Assembly (NCBI GenBank): GCA_014549065.1
Contig: JACDOX010000165.1
Coordinates: 1,335,207-1,399,206 of the forward strand
From: Cardinalis cardinalis
Taxonomy: Eukaryota; Chordata; Aves; Passeriformes; Cardinalidae
Direction of reading: 5' to 3'
Length of the DNA: 64,000 bases
The position numbers and the translations under genes are program-made. The notes below the pieces were generated by a model. That model saw only the letters and a list, made by a program, of their open reading frames with translations. It ran no database searches and was not told the DNA's origin. Position 1 is the stretch's first letter; each line of letters begins with the position of its first letter. Of this stretch, positions 40,501 through 52,500 are shown one piece after another.

Positions 40501-43500
40501 AAAGCACAAGGGAAATTTGTCTACTTTTTATGGAGCTCACACAGAGTGTTGTGAAGAAGGGCACAAGTCAGCAGTAATATATATGCTGAAAGGTAAAGAA
40601 AAATCCATCCTGAGAGTCAAACAGTAGTTTTGAAATTCAAGTAGGAAAGTTCAGATTGCCTTCTGTTTGGGTTTTGAACCATTGGAAAAGAAGACAGTCT
40701 TTACAAACTCAGGTGTACTGAAATTATACAAGGCAGTGCTAAGCATGTTTAAAAAAGATTGGAAAGCAGTACTGAGAACCATAATAACCACTTGGGTATT
40801 AATTTAAGCATAGATAAAGCGAGCAGAAATCTGGATTCTGGCAATGATCCAGATATGACGATGGGCAGATGTAGAGATTCTTGAAAGAGGAAATCTTGTT
40901 CAAATACAAACTGATTTCAGTTTATCCCACAGCCAGAATACTTGATTGTATGAACTGTGTTGGGCACAGTCCTAGTTAATGATGTGAAACAGAGGAGAAA
41001 ACTTTGCTTAGAAGCATTTGGTTTTCACAGGAGTAATACACTGTCTATTTAGGAACTGTCATAATAACTGAGGCATGTAAGTAGATGAATATTGCATGGA
41101 ATGTCATCTCCATAGGAATGCTAACCAAGGCAGGAATTGCTTCTGAAATATCTCAGAAGAGAAATAGATCAGCAGAAGGTTCTTTCAGCAATTCAAAGTG
41201 AAAGTAGTGAGAAATTTAAAAAAGCTGGTATTCAGAAATGAAAAATAAGTGATTTAAAGGTAGGATTTAAACTAAAACAGGCCACAGTTTTTGGCAGCTT
41301 TTGGTCAAAATATTTCTGAACTCGGATATTTTAGTCAGCAAAAGCGAGATTTTGAATTGCTAATTGCATTAAGAGGGAAGATGTTATTACCTGAATAAGA
41401 AGAGAGAAAATTGAAAGTTCATGTTTAATGGGAGAAAGTTCCTGGCACCTGGAAAAGGTTTTTAATTTATGTACAAGGTAACTATTTAAAATTTTTAAAA
41501 AAATAGTTTTAGTTCAAATAATGAAATAATCATCTGCAAAACTTTGTGCATGCACTAAGAGCAGCTCAAAGGTTTGGAACATTTGTATGATAGAATCAGG
41601 GAAGCAAACTTTTAGAAGGGATGATTGTGCTTTTAAATGGCAGACAAAGGTTTTTATTTTATCCAGAAGAGGCTCAGTTGGGTGTAAATTTAATCATGGA
41701 CATACATAATGTGTGCAGCTGTGAACAGCTCAACAGTTTNATTTAGGGTGGTGCTATTCTGTGACATGGAGAGAGATGTATGTCTGATCACGTGGAATGG
41801 NGGGACTTGGTTTCAGCCACAAAAAATGCAGGAGCCCTCTCCACGAGCAGGAAATCTGGGGAACCCAAATAATCAGGGCTTTCTGGGCCTCAGTGCTCAT
41901 CTGGGCCAGTNTCAACACCCTTTAATGGTCCCTATCCTTCCTATGGGGGAAGGCCTGGGGTCTAACAGGGGACGTTCACTCTGCCAGAGGAAGAATTTGC
42001 CTCTAAGAATTTGCCTTTGAACATTTGTGCTTTCTAGTGATAGTAGGTTTTGTTTCTGTTAGTTTGTATTACATCCAGTAATCTAAAGGTTCTCATTATT
42101 ATTATCTGTGAATCGTATTTTAGAATGAAAGAAGCATTTTTAATGACAAAAACAAGAGCACTTCTTTACATCAATGAAAATTCCAAGATACTTCTATGTG
42201 AATAGAATATTTTTTCTTTCAGTTTCTTATTGTGTACATCTCTGTTTATTTTCAATCTGCCATGACATTTGATTACTACAACTAACAACAAATGATTATT
42301 TTTAGTGCAGGTAATTATCTGTATGACAGCTTCAATGATAATCCTCTTTTCTTATCTTAAATACAGCTGAGGTTTTACTCAGCTCTGAATTTAAATACAG
42401 CTGAGGTTTTACTCAGCTCTAAATTTGGCTGTTCAGATTTCCTCCTTTCTACCTATGTAATTTTATATAATCTGCATGTAAAACTACATCTATAAGTATG
42501 ATGTAGTGAAGAAAATTGTGATTATACAATTTACTTTAACTGCTTTCAGAACCCAAATCTTCAGTACTTCATCCAGGAAATCAATGTGTGATGTACACTG
42601 AAGCTATNCCCTAAGCTATCATTAGAACTATTGAAATCTTTGTTAAAAAGAGAATTAAAAAAATACTTAAAACTTAGATGCCCGTGCATCACACAGCCCT
42701 ATCCAGGCTGTTTTTTCTCATAAGCTACAGGCAAGACTGTTGGCTGTTAGAGACAAAGAACCATGTGGGTCTAACAAAGATGCCTGNCTTCAATTCAGCT
42801 TGAGAAGCAGCTCTCTTGAGCAGTTAATTATGACTTCTTTCTGTAATAAATGCAGATTGCAATCTGTCCTATTCTTCTAGAAAAAAAAAAAAAGAAGTAA
42901 AACAAGAGATAGCTAAGCTGTGGGAACAATTATTGGAGCTTGTTTTTTTTTAGTCAGGGAGAGTTTAGATGTCATTCTGTTTGTGAGTCTTGGGTCTTAC
43001 TCATTAGTCCCTCACAATCCCTAAAATATTCCTTAATTCCCAAGTGAAATAATTTCATCTGTGGGTTTTCGTGATTTGATTGTCACTGACTGGATTGAGA
43101 AAATAAAAGGCTTTAAAAATCCTGACAGTGGAAAAATCTGTGCCATGTATGGAAATGCAGCCTGTGGAAATGGCTGATGTTATCTACAGCCCCCAGCTCT
43201 GCCNGCCCAAGCACTGGAGTGCCAGGCTTATCAGGCAGCATTGTCCTCTCTGTGTGTCCAGTGGTGTTTATTGCAGGCTGCTGGAAGGAGGCTCCAGCTT
43301 TGGCTGGATCTCTGAATGCTGCTGTAATATAAATAATANTATCCAGTAAGTGGAAAAATAATACTGACAAGATAATGATAATATGAGTAGATGGAGATGG
43401 ACCAGGTCTTCTTGGTCATTAAGTTTGTGTAATCTCAAATAAAGTTTGCTACTGTCAACAGCTTGTCACTTCCTTGTATTTATTTCCTGCCACTGCAAAT

Positions 43501-46500
43501 AAAAGATCATTCTGATTAATTTAACATGGATAAAGAAGTAGTTGAATCTAAGTAGACACTCTGCAGTGTTTAACCTTTAATAGCTGTGTAAGTGCAATCT
43601 TCTTATATGAAATGATCCTTTCCTTTGAATAGGACCACACAAGCCTCTGAGAGGGAGCAAGTGAAGAACTATGTTTCTTGTTAAAATTTTCCAAATTTGG
43701 AAGGGTCCTAAATTTCTGTGCTTTCAGTTCACATGTGGATGTTAAAGAGATCCCTCATCAGATTAATTCAACAATTCAAGTATTCTCCAGGCAGCCATTT
43801 AGCTCTTGTGTCAGAACTTTGTGCATCACTACTAATTTCTTCCATTTGTTTTCAAGGATTGAAGTTTAATCACAGTGATTCAGTGTCCTCATGGGTATCA
43901 CAAGGTACAGCACTAATTGCACCAGCAATTACAGTGAAGTTTATTCTTAGTGCAGTTTATCCAGAAGTATTATATATAATTAATCTAATTTTGACTGAAA
44001 TACATAGGCTTATGCTGATGCTTGCTTGTTAAAAAGCCTGGTTGAATGTGAGTGCACCAGAGGCAGATGTTTGGGATCATAGAGCCAATGTAGTTACAGT
44101 AATCCAGATTTGACAAGAGGCCTTGTAACAGCTGAGGGAGCTGACACTGTCCCATCAGATGGAGCTCAGGAAAATTTCTTCTTTCTTTCTTCAAATCAGC
44201 TGGGCTGATTTGTCTGAGCAGCACACACAGGCTTGGGAGAGCACATCCCAGGTTCATCCTTGCACGGGATCTGATTTTCCACTTACAGCATCCAAATGTA
44301 AGCTGCCCTTGCTGCTGCTTCCTGTCCTGCATTCTTGCCAGGGGAACTTGTAATTTGGTGTAATTCTCTGAATGGCATCTCTGGTAAAACACTTCAGTCA
44401 TCGTTAGGANGCATTTTTGTATGTATAGACAGCTACTGAGGAAATTTGGACACCCTCATCCAAAATTAGTGATTATTAACTGGTTTTAACTTATTTACTT
44501 AAAACTAATGTAGNCTGTTGGTTTTGTGCACAGAAATTGGATAGTCAGTGTTGCTGGTGGAGGATTTTCAGAACATGAAATTATGACTCTTGGGCGTCAC
44601 TATGGCATCAGAGATGACAGTCAAACAGACCTGCTCCTCCTCCTTTCAATGGCTCAAGAAAAACTAAAGAAAAATGCCTTTGAAAATTTTGAACAACTGA
44701 TTACAGTGTTTTTGTATAACGACCGAGAAAAGTAAGTTTCTTCTCTTTATCCCAAACTGTTATTTGATAAGCTCTTGTAAACCCACCTACTTTCTGTTTG
44801 TTGCTGAGCAAATGGTTTATTATGGCCTAAGAATATTATGTGTAATGTTAAGCTTCTCTCAGCACTTGACAATAGACAAGAAGAGGACAGCCTTTTTGTC
44901 TATTTTATATTTTGTACATGTATTGTAGATGCTGTGCTGAACATTCTGTGACATCAGATACCAGTTCATGGGCAAAACACAGGATTTTAAATCAAAGAGG
45001 AGAAATAGTGATTTAAGGGGGGAAAAAAGGAAAGAATGAATCTTTATGTGACTCATTTGCCCTTTTTGTTCTCTGATGTCACAGATAAAGAATCACAGAG
45101 AATCACTGAGGATCTCAGTATGAGAAAGGCTACAATGTGACCTTCAAGTTTCTCAGCTTTGTAACAGCAAAATTTCACAAAACTTTGTCTTTTTCTCTAT
45201 CCTGATGTTCCTTACCCATTTTCCTATGCACAGAAACATTCACTTGAAGTAAACCTGGAAAATACCTAATGTATATTTCTACCCCTCTCTTTCTTATGTG
45301 CAGGTGTGGATTGTTGCCCAATGAGACCTGCAGGACTATTTTCAAATCCTTTAAGTTTCCACTTCCTGATGATCTTCTAGAAACTTTATTGGCCAGGTAA
45401 CTCAAGGGCAGAGAGGGTGACCTGCATGCAAGGGTGCAAATCAATGCTAAATATCTGCTGCAGACACAAATCTACAGAATTTGTCATTTATCTAATATGA
45501 ATAATTTCATGGTGCACATTTTGTCCCTACACACACAGACTTTCCTATTTATAGAATATTTATAATTAACGGAGATGCATCCATCTTAGCAACTTCTCTT
45601 CATTTTGCTTGGCNTAGTAAATCATCTGGGGTTTGGCAGAATTCTATGGAATTCATCTTTCCAGAGTCAGTTACTGATACTTATCATTTTCAATAAGATT
45701 CACTTTTTTTTGCTTTAGTTGTTCCTGTGTATAGAAGTGAGGTAAAAACAATAATTTTATGAAAACACATTGTGTGAATTCTAAGGAACACACTAACATA
45801 GATACAATGAAGTGTCTTTATCACNTTGACAGCATCAGTAGTAAACAAAATTGGTTTGCTACTTCTGTTAATCTCACCTGAAACATATTTTATTACAATT
45901 TTTGAAAAGGAAAAGGAGTGTTGGCATGGCTTTGGTACTTTTCCATGGCACATGTAGCTTTTTTGAGACAAATTGCTTTGCTAGCTGTATTAATGGGAAT
46001 AGAAATAAAAAGACGTACTATTTAGTGCACTTGTATTAAAGATTAGAGTTCAGAGTAAGCTATGGTGCTCTGAACACTCATGCCTTGTTGAATTTGGTTT
46101 TCTTGGCCAGATTTTCTGTTAATAGGTTTAAATGCATACTTGCTGGTTTCTTCTTTCCCTTGAGGGAAATCCCTGAATCACATGTTTTGTCTGTGCTTTC
46201 ATAATGTGTTAAAAAACAGGAACAGGTCTTGTCTTCTGTCATGTTTAGATGCTTTCTGGTAAATATANCTCTTGATTTTAGGAGGAGTTGCAAATTAAGC
46301 ACCTGGGTTTAGTAAATAATGAAAACACCCTTGTCAGGCAGAAANGTGGAATCCATTTTGATAAAGCTTCTTTGTGCTGCTGTTCCTCACTTTTGACACT
46401 GAGTTATAAGCATTAGTCTTCAGAAATGTCTGAATTTTAACAGTCATCTACAAGGGACATTTTAGAACTCCCACCAAGCTGCCCAACACAATTGTTGAAG

Positions 46501-49500
46501 GACAATTGACAATTTCAAGTTACACAAGGGGTTCTCACAGATTCCATTTCTTAAGGGCTGAACTTGAATAGATGCACAGCAAGGCACTGGAAGTTTTCCT
46601 TTATGTACTAACTCAGTTNGGATAAGAAGCAGACAAGCCTGACACATCGTGGGCTCTAGGGACATGTTTATTGTTTGTGAATTTATACCAGGGAAAGCTT
46701 CTGTGCCCTGAACCTCTACTTGCCTAAGGACTGAGTGTAGGCAGGTAAAAAGAAAAAGCCCAGTACACTATAATAAAAANTAGAGATAAGCTTAGAACAC
46801 AGGGAGGAGATCAAGGGCTGGATTTCACCCAACTTTAGNAAGGGACCCATGACAGCTGGATGAGGTTTCAGCTGCTGTAGGTTCTTTCTGTAGGTGGTNG
46901 AGGAGAGAGTTATCTCCTCAGCCTGCATCAGAGCTGCATTTCTAAATTCCCATCCATTTTCCTTAGTTTCTAAAGGGGCTGAGGCCAGCCTGTGTTACNG
47001 ATTTCTGTATGAATAAGGTAAATGAGAATGGTGTGAAGCTGGGCCTCAGAAATCTGTGTGGGAAGTGCTTCATTTGACAGAGAGCCCTGTGTAAGAGAAT
47101 TCTAAATTACAGCATCAGNTGCTTCAAAGGTGGCAGTTTAGATGGTGTCACAGCACTGCAGGTACTGAGGAATTGTCACATTCTTCATCGTGTGTGCACT
47201 TGGCACTACTTGGGAAGTTTGTTGTTTTGTGAGTGTGCAGAGCCAGGGAAATATTTTTTGAACTCTATTTAATAGGACTTAATTTCCAATAGTCTGTAAA
47301 TCAAGGAGGTGAATCATCTTAATGAGATTTAAATTTTTCCTTTTTTTCTGCTTTCTTAAGTTTTCTTCAACAGAAGAATTATGAAACAGGCAGGTTTATT
47401 GTTAATGAAGAGCAGTCTCATTCCTGGGGAGTTTGCAATTCAGTGTGGGCCAAGTTTGTCAACAGTATTCCAGTATTCTTTCCTTGTTTTTTCNTTTTCT
47501 TTTTATTTTTATGAGGAACCATGTAGTTTTGTGTCCACTGATATTTCTTTTTAAAACAAGTGGTGGTGGTGGTCCTACTCTGTGAATCTTTATTTATGAA
47601 GGAAGAAAGTGGAACAATAAAAGCTGCTGGACTGATTCCCACAAAATCAGTATATATAGCTAATGCACTAGCTGGACCCCATTCAGCTATAAAATGATGC
47701 TGGACAATGTGATCAGATAATAGCTGAAGGCTGAAGCTCTGTGTTTATTCAGCTTTGCTATCTGAGATTAGGTGGCAAAGACTTTCTCCAGGACTTAATG
47801 ACTCTATTTTTCCATTTTGAAAGGTAGTACTCTTAAAGTATTTATTATTTACATTTGGAAATTATACTGCAATGATCTGTCACTTATTACAAGCANGGGA
47901 TGGGACTAGAAATTGCTGTCTAATTTTGTGGTCACCTCCAAATGACCCAGAACTTTGTTTACTGTACCCAAAGACCACTCAGTTGCCATGGAGTCAAGGG
48001 AGACTTAGCACAAAAATTGGGGTTTCATAAGACCTTTTAATATTGTCCATCTAGAGTAAATTTATATTTTTAATTGTGGGATGTTGAAATAGTAGGATTT
48101 AGGTACCCAACAATGTGAACATTTTTCCAATTTACCTGAGCTGGCATGTTAAAAAGTATTTGCTTTGTCCATCATAATTTTCTCACTTACTTTTTTAATC
48201 ACAGAACAATACAGAATTAATNACATTGTATTAAAAAATGCAGACAGTACACAGTTGTTTCTGCCAGAAANCTACAGTAGTCATTATAAACATGTTTCTA
48301 AATTTATGCAGGGATAATGAATAATTACAGTTTGTTTAATAAATAAATTTTGCAAAGTGCTTAAGTAATGAGTTTAGGGGGTTTTTCTGTTATTTTTTAT
48401 TTTCTGCAATGCTAAATTGATGCTAACAAGGACTTAAAAAGAAGNAGTCTTTCTCTGGAGGATTTATAAACAGCTGGTAGCTAAGGAAGGGAAAAATTGA
48501 GAGGAGAAAGAATGGATGACAAGTTTACATGCATTACATGTTGATTATTCTGCATTAATTCAGTTGTTAATTGTAGGTCCCTAGTTTTTTAAATTATGTT
48601 TTTTAATTTCTGTTAAAAGTAGCTGAGTCTTTTTTCACCTCTCTACACTGCTGAGGGGAACCTGTTTGAAAGGTGCCTGTTGTTTTGAAAAGGAGAATCT
48701 CCAGTCCCTCAGGTAGCAGTGCCTGATGNCAGAGGGGCTCCTACATGGTGATCCCAGTTCTCAATTCACTTCCAGGCCAGGCCACTCCTGCCTGCTCAGT
48801 TTTCCCCAGGATTGTGGCTGGTACCAATTTTTTTACCTGTTTTCCTACCTGTAATGATTTTTTTTTCAGGGCTGACCTATTTCTTTCAGGAAGAAACCCT
48901 CTTTTCCTGCTACAGCAAGTGTCCAGTACAGGAGCAGCAGTGGAAATGATCACGAGATCTTTCTCCTGCTGTCTTTTTGTTATCTTTGGTGCCTGAGACT
49001 CCTTATGCCATTTGTGATTAAAAGGAGCTCTAGAATTCATATTTTAATCTCTTAAGACAAATTATTCCTGTTACTCAGTTTGCTGAGGAGCTGATGGTTC
49101 AATTCATGGTTGTTCAAGACATGAGTAAATGTAGTATAAATATAAAGTTTAAAAAAAGGAGATGGTAGCCATTATTATTTAATAGTGACTTGTTGTGCTT
49201 GCTGGTTTAAGTCCTTTAATTATGAGCAGTTTATGAAAATTTAGGTGTACACCTGTGGCAATCTAGTCCCTGTAGAACTGGATTGCACAGAGAGTATCAA
49301 ACAGGCTGAAAAATCCCAACACTTTCTTTAAGGTTAAAGCAGCAGATGCTTCTACTCTGTTATTATCAGATTAACTTGTNAATAAATGTTGTTTGAAATG
49401 AAGGAATTAAAAAAACTCTGCACATACATGAAACTTTCACATAAATCTTTGGGGTATAGATTTCTTGATGGGAAAGAAAAAAAGTATTAGTAAGTAACTT

Positions 49501-52500
49501 TTACGGACCAAAGCATCCTCAGGAATGATCATAATGTGATTTGACCAGATTTTTCACTATCTGGAGTATTTAATTATGAATGTATTTTTATAAGCAGAAA
49601 TGTGTGATTATTTCTGTAATGATAAAGAAAATAAGAAGCTCTGCAAACTGTGATAGGGATGGNGTAGTGACTTTCATAGTCTAAAATCCCATGCATTGGT
49701 GAAGTAACAGGGAAAAACTGAAGAGAAGGGTGGTTTAAAGCTATCTTAGGAACATCTTCTTGATAAGACAAATCTAATTTGCTTTTCTGAAGAGCACTGT
49801 CTCAGCATTATTAACTCCAGCCTCTGAAATGTGTGACATCTCTGTCCTAATAATGCACAAATTGATAACATCTCCTCAAGTCCATCTGGATGCTCTGTGC
49901 CAAATCTCTAGTGTCTGCTTTTAGTAGATTGATACAGTAAGTCACAGCAGTAAAAAGATCTAAAGAGTAGATTTTTTTTTGTTTCTGGGTTATTCTAGAG
50001 TAGTATTTTAAGATGCTTTCTGTAGCTATTTAATTTTGAACTTTAGGAATCCCATTTCCTCTGCCCATGTTAAAATTCTTGGTTATAGTTAATTTCAAGC
50101 CCATATTGTCATCTCAGCTCACTAGTGCTGTCACATCAAAGGGCTTTTCTCCTTGTAAATGTGTGTCAAAAGCAGAAGCAATGCTTTCCTCAACAGAAAG
50201 TTTAAATAGTTGCACACCTTTGCTTGTTCTTGGTATAAAAATCCTGCTTATACAGCTCAGCATCCTGGTGGTAGAATTAATCTTTTGACTTTTCACAACN
50301 AGCCAAAGGTAACTACATAATAGTAGAAGGAAAAATCATTTGTCCTGATTGTTCTGAAATTCCAATCTGTCTGCCATTATTTTTTCCAAGAGATATAAGC
50401 TTTTTGATTGTCTTATTACATCTCATGCAAAAGTTGTTTGTCTTCCATATTGCCACCTGCAAAAAAAANCCCAAAAACCTGAAACTAAGAACCTACTGGA
50501 AGTGGAAATGGAAATGTTCTTGTGTATTGGATATATTCCCCAAAGTAAGGCTTTGTGGAAATGTTAACTTGCATGTGAACTGTGGTGAAGAAGCAGGCTG
50601 TCATAGGAGGGTTTCTCATGGCAGTGTTTCAGACTCATTTAATTCTGGTAGCAGTAGCATTCTTTTCTGACTTTGCTTTCATCTTCAGCATAACTCACTG
50701 TACTTAACATTCCAGTTTATCTCTGCCATCTCTGTTTATGGCTCTCAGTATATTTTATTATTATCTTTCCTGCTGACTATGAAATAAAAGGTGTGGGGGG
50801 GAGGAAAGGATGAGTTGCAGTTTATTGCAGTTTATTTTTGTCACCAGATCTATTTCTCCTCCAGTATTGTTTTCCAAATTTGTGCTGTAAATTCTCCCTT
50901 AAAGTGCCTTCATTCTTAATTTTTGTTAGAACCCTCTGTGGTGATTGAAGAGTTTTGAGGCCTGTGTTTTGTGCACTGCTATTTCATTAAGGACAAGGCA
51001 AAATGATTTTCTGNAATATTTGTTTCCTGTGCAGTAGTTTTTGTCTCACCAGATGGCAGGGCAGAATTGTTTAACCTGGTGTCTCCCATCAGGTAAGAGA
51101 TAATGAGCCTTGCTNGGTGTCTGTGTTCTCCAGGGACCCCAGTGAAGCACAGACACTTCCAGGCTATGTTTTTCTACNCAAATTGGGTCCCTTTTGCAGG
51201 TGGGTACTGTTGGGCGAGACAGGTGTCCTTCAGAAGCTGCCAGTGCTGGATTTATGGCAGAGCATTCCAGCTGTTCTTTTCAAGCTTCAGCCCAAAGGTG
51301 TCTTTCAGCATTTGGCTGGTGACACTGGAAGAACAGTGGTTCCCAAGAGTCACCTCAGTGTTCTGCTGAACTGAGGACTTCGATTTCTGAAGCTGCTTCA
51401 TCCAAATCAATGGCAGAAGGATGAAGTGACTTATAAATCCATTCCCATGTGGCTTATTAGTGCAGGATAAAAATTTTAGAAATCTGAGGGAGGGAAATAG
51501 CATTTTCCACATGTACTTATAGACCTGTAAACCTTAGCTGGCAGCATATATATCTTCTGGCATATATATCTGCTGGCAGCATCTATATGCATTTAGGGGA
51601 CAGCCACAACTGATACAAATATATCTATTTGTCCATAGAAATAAAGAACAATGCCATAAANCTGTTACCAAATTATTTTAAAATCTGGTTATTATTTGAT
51701 ACATTAGTGAGCTGTCTGTTTGTCAATTGATCCCAAGGTGTGTGCAAACAGCATTTTTGAAGGATTACTTATTTTCAGGAGGTTGTTGTAGAAATCATAA
51801 TAGAGCAGGTCAGTTGTGTTACAGCACAGGTTTCCTGTGTAATTCTGTTTCTTTTCTACACAAAGGAATCATATACTGATCATCCCAACTCTATGTTTGT
51901 CAAAAGCTGTGAGATCAGTATTGGAAAAGGTGGGGCAGTGCTTCAAAACTAAAATGAAAATAGCTGAAATNAAGTAAAGCTTGAAGAAGTTGAATTCTAC
52001 TNTAAGAGACAATAATAAGGTGTAAGAATATGGAAAAGAATGTATAATATAGGTGTTCCTGACATTTTGTACTTTTTTTTTACTCCTNCTAGTGTTGGGG
52101 AATAAAGTAGTATAAAAGTTATTATCCCAAAGGCAATGATTAGTATGCTGCAGATAACATGACATAACTCTGTTAAAAATTCCCTTTAACCTTGAGTCAT
52201 CTTATGGATATTCTGCTCAGGTTTGAAGATAACCAAAAGCAGGTANACTATAAAAAGTTTGTTCATGCACTGAACTGGAGAGAGAATCAAGTCCGTGCTT
52301 TTGTGGAGGAAAAGGAGCAACCCAAGGTAAAAAAATGTCTCAATATAATTTCTCCAACTTTAACATGACTGTCTTAGCCAACACACACTACAATATTTTT
52401 TCCTATTTGTGTATTTGTACCTGTTTTNTTTAAGTAATTATTTTTNAATAGATTTAATAGGGAGGTTTAGGGTGAANCAGAGAAGTCAAACAGGGATGAG

